Shown in pieces: positions 47,343-59,305 of a stretch of DNA of 64,000 bases; the stretch's first letter is position 1; every line of letters begins with the position of its first letter. Location of the stretch: positions 124,001 to 188,000 of the forward strand of contig SNVD02014651.1 of assembly GCA_013180625.2 (NCBI GenBank). The letters are read 5' to 3'. The notes beneath the pieces were generated by a model that was given only the letters and a program-made list of their open reading frames with translations, did not search any database and had not been told where the DNA came from. The stretch is from Boswellia sacra. Lineage: Eukaryota > Streptophyta > Magnoliopsida > Sapindales > Burseraceae. The translations under genes and the position numbers were made by a program.

Positions 47343-48196
47343 TGTAAGTTCTGGAAGTATGCAGTTATAAATAATATAACAGTAAACTGTAAAGTAAATC
47401 GATACTGGAGGATTTTACGTAGTTCGGTTATAAAACCTACATCCACGGACAGCTATAGAGCTACAATTCACTAAGTTCTTGTTTGTACAATCTTTAAGAT
47501 CGTTTACAGTGCTGACTCACTCTCACACACTTACCTAATCTTTGTAAAACAAAATTTCACCAAGATCTTAAACTCTAGTAACACTGCTCACTCTCTGTCG
47601 CACATAATTTAACAACACATTGTTACATATATCATAACCACGATGTCTGACACTGGATTATATAAACACTTAACTCGCAAGTTCTCTCAAGTGTCTACTA
47701 ACTCAAACAGACCTAATCAAATATTCATACATGAATAAAACACTAATAAATTTGAATCAATGAAGCATTCCAATTTGCGTTGAAGCTCTCCTTTTAATTT
47801 TGGAATGCCGTGTCATGAACTCACACAACCAACATACTTCCGTTATGAAAACATAACGTTATATATATATATTGGCTGCCTGACCGAAATCTCCTTAAGA
47901 TCCTGTAAAAATCGTAATCAAACTCACATTAGGATAAAGACAAATATAATAGGAAGTGATATAATAATTAACTCCTAAAGGAATTAGGACACAAATAAAT
48001 ATTCTCCTATTTTAACTAGGATACATTAAAAAATGTCATAATCTAAGAAGATATTTATTATAAATCAAATACTTCCTAAAATATACTTCTAGAAATAGTA
48101 AAATAAGGAACAATATAATATTCTTGTTTTATCACAAGTTGATCCAAAATTTATCATGTTCATGGCACATGCAAGTGTCACACGTTGACACTAACA
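47343..48196 (-). repeat. Copia-2 3' LTR (854 bp)
   Basis: TGTAAGTTCTGG...GACACTAACA. It has a TATATATA run at about 47861-47871. It differs from its partner at scattered positions (about a dozen in the first 190 bases by eye). Confidence 0.92.
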
Positions 48197-48210
48197 ATCT
48201 CCCCCTTTTT
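48197..48210 (-). other. Copia-2 polypurine tract
   Basis: The minus strand reads AAAAAGGGGGAGAT directly before the LTR, identical to Copia-1. Confidence 0.8.
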
Positions 48211-48670
48211 GACAACTTGTGATGAAAACACTACATTATTTTTTATCAAAGAAAAACACACAGAGATAAGTCAGACATAACTATAAGCAATTATGATATA
48301 TTAAACAGAAATATCATGCTTAAGAAAATAACAATAGCATGCAGCTATAAAACACGTAACAGAACAATGTCTGATCGTGTATATCCTGCAAACACAAAAT
48401 GAAGTTGACAAACTTGTCAACATTTCAACCCAATCATGATCAGAACAAATAACAAAACAAACATCAAATGAGATAGGCAGATAAAAACACATAACACAAT
48501 AAAGAAATAACATACAACCAAAAATAGTTCTAATGCATACAAAGCATAAACAGGCCTTACTCTCCGTTACTCCTTACATACTACCTTGGAGAAGATTAAC
48601 AAACAGACATAATTATCAAAAACAAGATCAGTTCAAAAACAAAACAGAACAGAAAACATTATATCAGAAA

Positions 48671-48685
48671 CTCCTTCTCCCCCTC
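48671..48685 (-). other. Extra polypurine tract near the end of the third ORF
   Basis: The minus strand reads GAGGGGGAGAAGGAG, a second PPT-like run about 475 bp inside the 3' LTR. A weaker version sits at the matching place in Copia-1 (about 17108-17125). Confidence 0.45.
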
Positions 48686-48711
48686 GATTTCAGAACAAGT
48701 TCCAAAAACTA

Positions 48712-50628
48712 TTAAAGTCGTGGAGACTTGCAAACAGGGAGGGAAGAGGAACTACCAGAGCGCTTCTTAATCCTGCCAGCCTTCATTTTGTACCATTTGC
48801 CAGTAGTAGTTGGTGTAGGCTGCTCAATGGGCTTAGGAACGGGAAGTGCTTCAGTTGTTTCAGAAGAAATGGCAGTGACTTCAGCCACAATCTTGTGAAT
48901 TTCCTTATTAAGCCGTTTAGCACTGGTTTCTGTTATTTGCAACTCAACAACAGGTTGTTGAGATAGTACCAGTGACTCTTCTGCAAGTGTAGATGGTGGA
49001 GGTGTAGCTGGTGCAGTTGTGTCTGCTACAGGAGGAGGTTCATAAATGTGTTCTACAGGTGGTGTGGTTGTGGCTTCAGGTGGCAGTGATTGTGTTGATG
49101 GTGGAGAGTCATGATGCTCTGTTTTAGGGACTGGAGAAAGATGAGTTCGTTCTTAGCAATTGGTAAAGGCAATTTTATCTCGGGTTCTTCTTGTTGTGGT
49201 TTATCTGACAAGGATTAATCCCTCAGTTCTGGAGCTGCTAATTCAATTTTCTTCTTCCTCTTGTCAGATGGTTTCTTCACCAATTTAACCTTCTTCTTTT
49301 CTTTCAATCCCTTTGTTATCGTCTTGAATTTCTTTTTCTTTTTCTTCTTCTCTGCTGTTATGTCTGTCTAAACAGCAATTTGTTCTGTTGGATATTCTGC
49401 AGGTATTGGCTCAGTTGCTTCAGGTAGAGGTGCATTAGTTTCTGGTATGTGCTCTATAGACTTCTTAGGAGCTATATTTTCAGTTTCTATGGGTTATGGT
49501 TCTTCTGCAGCACTAGGCTATCCTGCAAGCTTGGCCTCCAAAATAGATTGTTTTGCTTTGATATCTTTAAGATCCTGCACAATATCATTCAAGACAGAAT
49601 TTATCACAGCAAGTTGTTCTTCTACATCCCTTATGGTATGTTTCCTGACTCTCCTGGGTTTTGATTCTGGTGTAGGGAGATCAGATTTATCATGCAACCT
49701 ATGTAGAAAACCTTTGATGATTGACTTGGTCAGAATTTCAGTATATTCTTTGGGACTTATAGGGATACCATTATGTGCTAAAATCCCTTGAATTAAACAT
49801 GGAAAAACAAGTAAATGATAGTCAAATTTGTATAGAGCAATCTGAACAATCAGTCTATAAGCTAGCAAGCCAAAATTGATAGGTCTGTTGGTGCCCAAAC
49901 AGAACAAAAACTTCACTCTATCTTCCTGAACTCAGTTTTGGTGTGACGAGGGAAGCTAGTTAAATTGTGCAATCTTATGCATCACCCTATACTTCTTTTT
50001 GAGATACTGCTGGTCAATTCCATCCATCGGTTTCCATTCTATATATATCCCCTCTACTAGTCAATTCTTTAATCGCTACATCCATATCAAAGTTCTCATC
50101 CAACAAATGCAAGCTTCCTATTGGTCTATCAAAGAATGTATTTATGACATTCGAAGAGAATTTCGCAAACTTTCCTTTACAATACACTCTATGATAATGA
50201 AAGCTTTTCGGATCATCAATTGAAGTAGAGATATTAGCATAGAACTCCTGAATTAATGACTTCACAGGGGGTAGGAAATTGTTTATCTTACGAGTCCAGT
50301 ATATAGACTCAAGAAGCTCACTCATACCATAGTTGTTAAAGTCGGTCAGCTTCACTAGCCTTTCCATCTACGATTTTCTTTTTGAAGTGTACTTCAAGAA
50401 TTTCTGCTTGACGGCTGCTGTGAGGAACTTGTTATACTTTGGCTTCACCTTGTCTTTCATCTTCTTGACTGAAAACAATTCATCTTTGCTCATAGTAGGA
50501 TCAATCGGGATCTCTACATGAGGCTGTTGTGAATGAGACGACTGTTCACTGTTGCTACTATTGTAACCAGAGTTGTTTTGTAAAGATGAAGAACTGTGTG
50601 TTTTTTAAGAATCTGAGGTGGTCGCCAT
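48712..50628 (-). pseudogene. Copia-2 third ORF (env-like position), plant 'putative transposon protein' type domain
   Basis: Its own ATG at 50628 (MATTSDS) lies about 820 bp after the RNase H stop. The same frame, with stops at codon 8 and just before 50367, reads a Ser/Gln-rich leader, a basic stretch (VKKMKDKVKPKYNKF) and MERLVKLTDFNNYGMSELLE; then SLIQEFYANIST, YCKGKFAKFSSNVINTFFDR and LFCLGTNRPINFGLLAYRLI. This resembles the domain found in many plant 'putative transposon protein' entries (EFYAN..., RGK...FS...IN). A helical, coiled-coil-like part follows (RDVEEQLAVINSVLNDIVQD), then a Pro/Thr-rich and basic tail (PVPKPIEQPTPTTT, GRIKKRSGSSSSLPV) ending at 48712. No clear transmembrane or signal segment supports a true envelope. 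It is broken by several stops and at least one frameshift. Function unknown. Confidence 0.65.
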
Positions 50629-50903
50629 TGTTAGGGTTTCAAGTCTACAAAAGTTTCTCAGAGCAGAGAGAGAACAACAAGACGAGAGAGGAAATGTCGA
50701 AATTGTTGTTGGAGTATGGTATGAACAGGAAATACCCTAACCGATTTCGTAATATATTTGACTTAATTTTTAAATTCCCACAAAATTTAATTTTAAAACC
50801 CTTTCCAAAATCGCTTAATAACTATCATTAATGAATAAGAATTCAAAATTTGATTTCCATTGGAATAAGAAATTCTAATAGAGTTAAGATTCCCGCCATT
50901 GAA

Positions 50904-50916
50904 TTTTCTCCCCCTC
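50904..50916 (-). other. Extra polypurine tract between pol and the third ORF
   Basis: The minus strand reads GAGGGGGAGAAAA, and Copia-1 keeps the same tract at 17594-17605. Its position between pol and the extra ORF recalls the internal purine tracts of some retroelements. Confidence 0.5.
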
Positions 50917-51449
50917 AATTCAATAAAGATGACATGACATTTGTGACACATAAACACACAAGATAAATCAAATTTCAAATAGGCACAAAGAGCATTGTAT
51001 GATATGAAAAATATAACAAAAAACAGTTAAAATTAACATAACAACAATATCTGAACATCATATGAATCATTCTAAGAAAACATATTTCAAAGCTGTTAAT
51101 TATTTTTTCATGAAGGCTATTTTTCATCTATTTTTTCAATTGATTGAGGTGTCAAAAATATTATTTTGACATATTTTAATTCCATTGGATTTATAAATAC
51201 AATAGCTTTCACACAATATAGAGATAGCCCTTTTCATTTAAGTGGGTGACCTCAACATATTTCTTAGATACCCTCAGGTTACTCTCAATGACGGCTTTCA
51301 CACATCATATATTGGTAGCCCTCTCTGTATTTTTCATTTTAAAACATTATTTCATCATTCACACACTTTTTATATTACAGCTCAAACATGCTAAATTAGA
51401 AGAAAACTTATGATATTACAGATATAATTAACATAACTGCAAGTAGTGT

Positions 51450-53397
51450 TTATTTAGATAACTGATAGATGCCTAAGGCCTTTCTTAGATTCTTAAATCT
51501 TGTTGTATCCAATGCCTTAGTGAACAAGTCAGTCAATTGTTTATTAGTAGAGATGTGTTCAATGTGTATCACCTTAGACTCCACAAGTTCCCTCATAAAA
51601 TGGTATCTCATATCAATGTGTTTTGTTCTAGAATGCTGAACAAGATTTTTGAAAATATTTATAGCACTAGTATTGTCACAAAACACAGTTATAGATTTCT
51701 GTTCAATACCATAATCACTCAACATTTGCTTCATCCATAGCAGTTGTGTGCAACAACTTCCTGCTGCTATATACTCAACTTCAGCAGTAGACAACGAAAT
51801 AGAATTCTACTTTTTATTGTGCCAAGAAACTAAGTTAGTGCCAAGATAAAAACACCTCCTAATGTGCTTTTTTTGTCATCTGCATTTCCTGCCTAGTCAG
51901 CATCACTAAACCCAGCAAGATAATCATTTATATCTTTAGAAAACCATATACCATAATCATGGGTTCCATGTACATACCTAATGATTCTCTTAGCTGCTGT
52001 CAGATATGATTCTTTGGGATTTGCTTGAAATCCTGCACAAAGTCCTACACTAAAGCACAAGTCTGGTCTACTTACTATGAGATATAATAAACTGCCAATG
52101 ACGCTTCTATACAAACTTGCATCAACATCTTTTCCTGCATTGTCTTTTGAAAGTTTAAGGTTAGTGTTGATAGGAGTTTTCATTGATTTTGCATTCTCAA
52201 GCCCAAATTTCTTTACAAGATTTTTTGCAGAGTTTGATTGAGATATAAATATCCCATCATTCATTTGCTTAACCTGTAATCCAAAAAAGAAATTTAATTC
52301 TCCTACCATGCTCATCTCAAACTCTTCCTGCATCAACTTAACAAACTCATTAGTTTTGCTTTTGTTAGTTGATCCAAAAACAATGTCATCAACATATATT
52401 TGAGCAACAATAAAATAGTTAGATGTATGTTTGATAAACAAAGTTTTATCATTACTGCCTCTTCTATAACATCTGTTGATCAAAAAATTTGTTAACCTTT
52501 CATACCAAACTCTAGAAGCTTGTTTCAATCCATACAAAGCTTTATACAATATGTACACAAAATCAGGATGTCTAGGATCTTTAAAACCCTTAGGCTGTTC
52601 AACAAAAATTTCTTCATTGAGATAGCCATTTAAAATGTTGTTTTAACATCTATTTGGTACAATTTAAAATCAAGCAAACAAGCAATTGCAAGTAGTAATC
52701 TGATTGACTCAAGTCTTGCTACTGGTGTAAAGGTTTCATCAAAGTCTATGCATTCTACTTGTGTGTAACCTTGTGCTACTAGCCTAGCTTTATTTCTTAC
52801 TACTTGATCACTTTCATTAGTCTTATTTTTGATTATCCACTTAGTTCCAATGACATTTACATTTTCTAGCCTAGGAACTAATTCCCACACTTCATTCCTT
52901 TTAAACTAATTAAGTTCATCTTGCATTGCCTGAATCCAAACATCTTCTTTTAAAGCTTTTTTCACATTTTTTGGTTCAACTAATGAAACATAACATGCAA
53001 ATCTTACTTGATTTCTTACCTTGCTCCTGGTTTTCATCATGCCATCTGGTGTTCCAATGATAGAGCTAGTTGGATATGCCTTCTGAATCCAAGTGGGTAG
53101 ATCTTTCCTTTCATTTTTATTTCTGATTGAGTCTTTGTTCGGATCTGAATTGTCAATTTTCATTGTTGTGTCTGATGTAACAACAGTTGTTTCCTCTTTC
53201 ATAACTGAATCATCTTTATTACTATTGCTGTCAGAATCTGATTTTTTTGTATCTTCTCTAAAGCTAGTTATGCTTTCCTCTTGTGAGTATTTTGCATAAT
53301 CATTTGGATCATCAAAGACTACATTTGCAGATTTCATGACTGCCTCAGTTCGAAGATTGTAAACCCGAAATGCTTTGCTATTTTGTGTATATCTCAC
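51450..53397 (-). pseudogene. pol: Copia-2 reverse transcriptase and RNase H
   Basis: Frames 53397-52906, 52890-52630, 52558-51893 and 51794-51450. The linker after integrase is acidic and ends before the conserved [22 protein letters not shown] shows [55 protein letters not shown] and the intact catalytic box YVDDIVFGSTN (about 52380-52410). RNase H shows STAEVEYIAAG, VFCDNTSAINIFKN and RTKHIDMRYHFMRE. Frame changes between the pieces inactivate it. Confidence 0.9.
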
Positions 53398-53399
53398 AA

Positions 53400-54722
53400 A
53401 ACTCCTTCATCACTCCTGGGATCTAATTTACCTAATCGCTCTCTGTCATTTAAAATGTAACACCTGCATCCAAAAACATACAAATATTTCAAATTAGGTT
53501 TTCTTCATTTCAAAATTTCATAAGGTGTCTGGTTAGTGACAGGTCTTAGAAAAACTCTATTTGAAATATAATAAGTAGTGCTTATTGCTTCAGCCCTGGT
53601 CAACTTCTTGCTATTGAGTATCACTCTGGCCATCTCTTGAAGAGTTCTATTCTTCCTTTCCACAATGCCATTTTATTCAGGGGTTTTGGGAGCTGAAAAT
53701 TCACTATCAATACCATGATATTTGCAAAAGTCAACATAGCTAACATTTTCAAATTCCTTACCGTGATAACTTCTTATTCTCACTATCCTACCAATATTTC
53801 TGTTTTGCTCATTTTCAAACTTAACACAAAGATTCCTCAAAGCTTTAACAGTGTCAGATTTTTCTTTAATAAAATCAACTCAAGTGTATCTAGAAAAGTC
53901 ATCCACACAAACAAATATGTATTTCTTACCTGTAATGCTTTCAATTTGCATAGGACCTATTAGATCCATGTGAAGCAAATCAAGTATCTTGGATATGATA
54001 AGATGTGGATTGGATTTGTGTGACTTCTAATCTGTTTTCCCATTTGATATGGTCCACAAACTTCAGTTACATTGTCATCAAATTTATGAACTGCTTTTAC
54101 AGCACTTGATTTAGTCAATCTGACCAAGTCTTTGTAATTTAGGTGACCTAATTTTTTATGCCACAATTCCAAATCTGAAATCTTAGCTTTAAATGCAATT
54201 TTTACCAAATAGTAATTATCTGAAGATCTATTTTCTTTTAAAATGCATTTACCAAAGTTATCTAAGACCATACATTAGTTTTATATGAAATTAACAATAT
54301 ATTTGTCATCACATATCTGACTAATACTACTTAGATTAGCTTTCAAACCTTCAACCAGCAAGACATTTTGAAATTTGGGTAGTCCTTTGACATTTAAAGT
54401 GCTTTTACTAATGATCTTACTCTTTACTCTATCTCCATAAGTGACATTTCCTTCCCTGAATGCTTTAAAATTTTTCAAAAACTGTTTATTTTCACTCATA
54501 TGCCTGGAACAGCCACTGTCAAAATACCACAAATCGTTAGAAGATTGTTTAAGAGCAGTAAAAGTAATATTGCATACTGTCTTCTCTTTCTTAACCCTCT
54601 GCAGTTGTGACTTTGATAACAGTTTGAACTGTTTTGATCTTTTATGCAAAAGATTCAACAATTTAAAGCATCTAGGTCTAATATGTCCATTTTTTCCAAA
54701 AAAATAACAAACTAGAATGAAT
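53400..54722 (-). pseudogene. pol: Copia-2 second knuckle, protease and integrase
   Basis: A knuckle remnant at about 54680-54715 has lost one Cys (CYFFGKNGHIRPRC). The 54661-54281 frame has the protease DSG (DLWYFDSGCSRHMSENKQFL). After a stop, 54271-53960 has the integrase HHCC-type part (LWHKKLGHLNYKDLVRL ... CGPYQMGK, with the second Cys changed to Tyr), then HMDL-type core pieces continue to about 53620 (ERKNRT equivalent) through frame breaks. Confidence 0.87.
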
Positions 54723-54757
54723 TTTTTTTATCTTTTCAAGACTGGATTTGAAAAAAC

Positions 54758-56336
54758 TCAGAGGAGAAACAAATGTTTCATTGCTTTTTTTGAACTAGAA
54801 CTTGATCTTATTGAGTTAGGTTCAGAATTTTTACCTGATGTTGAAGCTTTTACAAATATTGTTGTTGATGAGGATGCAACATTACCTTCCGTGAATCCCA
54901 ATCCATGTTTGTTGGAGTTGTCTCTTCCAAGACTCAAGACCTGATCAAGTTTAACTGACCCAATTATGAGTTGATCAACACATCTTATGCTCTCAATCAG
55001 TTCTGTTATGATTTTCTCAATATGTGCTGTTTTGTCTGTCAAAACAATCTTCAGTTCTGTGATACGATTTTCAGCATATGATTTTTCACATTTCAGAACT
55101 TCAATCTCCTTCTTCAAGGTTTTGATTTCTTCCTTCTGATTCAGCCATTCACCATAGAGTGCATTATAAGTCTTTTGCAACTCGTCATAGTATTCTAGAC
55201 CTTCTTCTTCATCTGAATGATCAGCATTGATTCTACAGTGTTTTGTTATGTCAGTCATAACAGCTTTCTCTTTATCAGCTGCTGATGCTGTGAATGAAAC
55301 AAAATTGTTCATGCATTCTTGATCATCCGAATCAGATTCTGATTCATCACTCCAAGTAGCTATCAAGCCTTTATTTTTCTTCTTGAGATTAACACATTCA
55401 GATTGAATATGCTCATAACCAGAACATTTATAACACTAAATATGTCCTTTCTTATCAGGTTGTTTCAATTTCTTCTTGTCATTCTCCTTGTTGAATTTCC
55501 TGAACTTATCTTCATTTGAGTTTGATGGCTTTCCTTGATTTTTTTCCTGAAATTCTTTTTCATGAACTTGACATAATTCTTTGTTAGAAAAGTAATCTAT
55601 TTTGAATCAGTTTCATCAAGTTCATCATTACTTTCATCATCAGATTTTTCAGTTTTGATAATAAATGCAATGCTTTTTTGCTTTTTGTTTCCTAGTACTC
55701 TGATTAATTTCAAAGTTTTGGAGAATGTCAATTAGTTCATCAACCCTCATCTCATTAGTGTTTTTAACTTCCTCAATGGCGAAAATTTTAGGTTGAAATT
55801 TATCTGGAACAGACCTGATTATTTTGCTAACAATTTCTGCATCATTGAAAGTTTTTCCAAGCATATATACAGAATTGGTGATGTGACATAACTTAGAGTA
55901 AAATTCAGAAATTGACTCATCCTCATGCATCATCAAATTTTCAAATTGAGAATTTAGTCCTATCAATTTAGATCTTAACCGATACGGTACCTTCATGTTT
56001 TACCTCAAGTCTGTCCTAAGCTTCTTTGGCCACTTTGCACCCCGAAATCTGTCCTAAATTGTTTAAGTCCACTGCAGCAAAAATTGCATTAAGGGCCTTT
56101 GAGTTCCAGCTTGAACGTCTGTACTCTTCATCAGTCCATTCCTCCTCAGATTTGGGTTCAGCATCACCAAAAGCATTCAACTTTATTGGCGGTGTCCATC
56201 CTTTAAGCACACTGGTCCATGCCCTATCATCAAGAGATTCGATGTACATCATCATTCTTACCTTCCAATATGGATAATTACCATCATCAAGTATAGATGC
56301 TTGTGTTTCGGATCCTTCATTACAAATAAACTTCAT
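54758..56336 (-). pseudogene. gag: Copia-2 gag
   Basis: The ATG at 56336 starts MKFICNEGSETQASILDDGN with YPYWKVRMMMYIESLDDRAW, followed by WTDEEYRRSSWNSKALNAIF. A frame break near 56010 leads to the UBN2-type part (MHEDESISEFYSKLCHI, IIRSVPDKFQPKIFAIEEVK) and DELIDILQNFEINQ. The zinc knuckle at about 55385-55435 keeps all ligands (CYKCSGYEHIQSEC) but has a stop just before it. A Glu/Lys-rich helix (EWLNQKEEIKTLKKEIEVLK) follows. From about 55996 on, gag and the protease/integrase frames are in the same register, as expected for a single copia polyprotein. Confidence 0.88.
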
Positions 56337-56385
56337 CCTTCCAGATCAACGTGATTGTTTTCTTCACTTGTCTATCAGTGAACCT

Positions 56386-56397
56386 GCTCTGATACCA
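56386..56397 (-). other. Copia-2 primer-binding site (initiator tRNA-Met)
   Basis: The minus strand reads TGGTATCAGAGC two bases inside the 5' LTR, identical to Copia-1. Confidence 0.92.
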
Positions 56398-56399
56398 AT

Positions 56400-57241
56400 T
56401 GTAAGTTCTGGAAGTATGCAGTTATAAATAATATAACAGTAAACTGTAAAGTAAATTGGCACAAGAGGATTTTACGTGGTTCGGTTATAAAACCTACATC
56501 CACGGACAGCTATAGAGCTGCAATTTACTAAGTTCTTGTTTGTACAATCTTTAGGATCGTTTACAATGTTGAATCACTCTCACGCACTGACCTAATCTTT
56601 ATAAAACAAAATCTCGCCAAGATCTTAAACTCTAGTGACACTGCTCACTCTTTGTCGTAGATAACTTAACAACACACGGTTAAGAATATCATAACCACGA
56701 TGTCTGACACCGAATTACATAAACACTTAACTCATAAGTTCTCTCAAATGTGTACTAAATCAAACAGACCTAATCAAAGATTCTCTCATACGAGAATAAA
56801 ATACTAATAAATTTGAATCAATGAAACATTCCAATTTGCGTTGAAGCTCTCCTTTTAATTTTGGAATACCGTGTCATGAACTCACACAACCAACATACTT
56901 CCGTTATGAAAACATAATGTTATATATATTGGATGCCTGACTGAAATCTCCTTAAGATCCTATAAAAATCCTAATCAAACTCACATTAGGATAAAGACAA
57001 ATATAATAAGAAATGATATAATTAACTCATAAAGGAATTAGGACACAAATAAATATTCTCCTATTTTAATTAAGATAAATTAAAAAAATGTCCTAATCTA
57101 AGAAGATATTTATTATAATTCTAAAATATACTTCTAGAAATAGTAAAATAAGGAATAATATAATATTCTTGTTTTATAACAAGTTGGTCCAAAATTTATC
57201 CTGTGCATGGCACATGCAAGTGTCATACATTGGCACTAATG
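56400..57241 (-). repeat. Copia-2 5' LTR (842 bp)
   Basis: Starts TGTAAGTTCTGG; the outer end CACTAATG has lost the usual CA. The target duplication TATAT fixes the boundary. Confidence 0.9.
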
Positions 57242-57621
57242 TATATCATTAATATTTCGAAAATAATAATAGTGTATATGTTTTTTAGAGGATCAAGATT
57301 ACTTTAATAATAAGATTAAAATAATTTACAGTTTGTCACTTAAAGTTTTATGAAATGAACAATCTTGCTCTATACATTTAAGAAATGTATATAACTACTT
57401 CATGTTTTTCTCTTTTAACATTTAATTCCAATTTTTGGTACTAAAAATTCGATGATTTAATAGAAATTATGCTATTATATGACAATGAAAATAGAGAAAA
57501 AAAATTGTACTTTTATAGAATCTTAGATGTGAACTATCGTTTTCTGAAACTTTCTAGGATTGGATTTTTCTTAAACCATGTTATTTTGAGTTCTAAGGTT
57601 TTATGACGTGTATATTATTAT

Positions 57622-58018
57622 TGTTAGGATAAGTTTAGACCTATTCTTTAGGAAGTGGGGTTGTTCCAGTTATAGTTGTATTGGTCACTTCAAATTAGGG
57701 ATTAGTTCCTATATAATCTCTCAATTAAGTGATGGTTTGTAGTGGTCCTATATTCATGGTTAAGTGGTTTGATGTAATGCCTATATAAAGGCCATTTCAT
57801 ATTGTGTACTATGTGAAATATTTCCAGTAGGGAATACTTCTATTAAGGGATACTTCTATAGTGAAGTATGTGTTGTTGCTTATTAAATAAAACATATAGT
57901 TGTTATCCTTTATTGAGTGTGTCATAGCAAACTTCTGTTAAGTTATTCACAACAGCCGATATCAGAATTCTGCAGATTAGTATCAGAATATATAACAGTG
58001 GCATCTGAATTTCCAACA
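57622..58018 (+). mobile_element. LTR of another copia element (Copia-4), plus strand, 397 bp
   Basis: Starts TGTTAGGA and ends TTCCAACA, imperfect inverted termini. A TATA box CTATATAAAG lies at 57781-57790. It is followed after one base by the primer site TGGTATCAAAGC (58020-58031), one base away from the usual initiator tRNA-Met site. No second copy of this LTR is present in the window. Confidence 0.85.
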
Positions 58019-58975
58019 GTGGTATCAAAGCTAGACCTAAGTGCCTAATGTGAAGAGAGAGTTAAGTCTCACATTGGATGGTCAAGGGAGAGTCTTGGGG
58101 TATATTTAAAGCCACATGAGAGAGTCACAAGAGGGGTAACTCTACTAATATGCAGAGTTTGAAGGGCAGATGAGAAAGTCATTGATTCCCAAGGAAATGA
58201 AAGGGTCTTGATGGTCAAAATTCATCAGGACAGAAACTAAAGACTATGGACATGTCAAAGGTTGAATCGCAGTCATCTCAGTTTTGTTGTGTTACAATAT
58301 TTGTAACAGCAACAACAACAGTGAAAGCAACAATAATAGAACTCTGTATGCTCAGTTACATTACCAGCAACAAAAGGTCTTATGAGACTTGCAACAAAAA
58401 GTTATGGTGGTAGGTCTTCTAACATTCGAGTCTTATTCAAAAGATTTGTAAAGATTATATTGTTGGCAAACAGCATCGAGATGCTTTTGCAACAAGGAAG
58501 TCAGTGAAACAGTTGAGAATATAAAAAAGGCCTCGAGTATTGTGATAGAAAGTTCAATAAGACAGTCCATGGAGTATGGCATAGCTAGATATTTGTGATG
58601 AATCTGATAACCGGTTTCTATTAGGTGATCTGTAAGAGTGACAGATCAAGGAGATAGTCAAGTGATTTACGAAGTGAGGTTAGAGGACCTAGCCTAGGAC
58701 AGATCAATGAAGGAGATGCATTCTCTTCAAGGTGTGGTTATACAAATTAGCTATGGTTGAACTTAAGCCAAGGTCTTTTGCAAATGCAATAATTTGTCTT
58801 GAAAGTGGACACTGCAGGCTGTAATGAGTAAGAAGACTTGAGAGGTGCTTGAGAATACTCAAGAAGAAACCATATTTTTGCATGGCAAAGCTAGCATTGG
58901 TCTGTTTTACAAAATGAAATAGAAATATGTTTAACAGATAATAGTTAATGTTAGAGCATCCAATTTGGGGGAGTT
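58019..58975 (+). pseudogene. Collapsed interior of Copia-4
   Basis: Under 1 kb separates the primer site from a polypurine tract (TTTGGGGGAG, about 58965-58974). Only short coding echoes survive, such as CKDYIVGKQHRDAFATRKSV at 58447-58506, which corresponds to the integrase zinc-domain segment (usually C..C..GK.HR..F). It is either a deletion derivative or a decayed short non-autonomous element. Confidence 0.6.
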
Positions 58976-58977
58976 AT

Positions 58978-59178
58978 TTCAAGAGGTGGCCCCCGTGTGG
59001 CACTTTGTTCCTGTAGGATTCAAGAGGTTGCCCGAATGGTACTCGGTTTGTAAGCCTAAGATCTTTGAGGTCTTGGGTTCGAGCTGGAGGACGCGCTTCT
59101 GGGATGCAAAGTGCCACGTCGGGGCCATCTCTTGAATCCTACGGGAACAAAGTGCCACACGGGAGCCACCTCTTAAAA
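58978..59178. repeat. GC-rich fold-back sequence
   Basis: The left arm (58978-59034: aagaggtggcccccgtgtgg, cactttgttcctgtaggatt, caagagg) is inverted at 59121-59178 with few mismatches, leaving an about 85-bp loop. The loop contains GGTCTTGGGTTCGAGC, similar to a pol III B box. Composition is far more GC-rich than the surroundings, and it begins just where the Copia-4 3' LTR should start. Confidence 0.75.
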
Positions 59179-59305
59179 TCTTAGAGGACAAAGCCGTGCG
59201 GGACCTGTGAGACCCGTAGCGGACAATAGGTGACTGTTGTGCGATCGAGGACAACCGTAAGGTCCCGATGCTGCAGTGCGCCCGGGCGGGGGACCGGTCG
59301 TTACA
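59179..59305 (+). other. GC-rich tail next to the fold-back, LTR-end-like
   Basis: Includes GACCTGTGAGACCCGTAGCG and ends GGGGGACCGGTCGTTACA, resembling the 3' ends of some plant LTRs. No primer site follows, so its class is unresolved. Confidence 0.3.

Larger units (their letters stand above)
47343..57241 (-). mobile_element. Copia-2: SIRE-like Ty1/copia LTR retrotransposon with a third ORF, 9.9 kb, decayed
   Basis: Sister of Copia-1 on the same strand: 5' LTR 56400-57241, primer site 56386-56397, gag from 56336, protease/integrase, RT/RNase H to 51450, then 3.25 kb containing a third ORF (50628-48712), polypurine tract and 3' LTR 47343-48196. The perfect 5-bp duplication TATAT lies at 47338-47342 and 57242-57246. 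It exceeds Copia-1 by about 1.7 kb almost entirely because Copia-1 lost most of the third ORF. Multiple stops and frame changes make it non-autonomous now. Confidence 0.93.

Noticed and set aside
59070..59100. tRNA-like B box (GGGTTCGAGC)
   Set aside because: There is no matching A box, acceptor stem or cloverleaf, so it is not called as a tRNA gene and is mentioned only with the fold-back.
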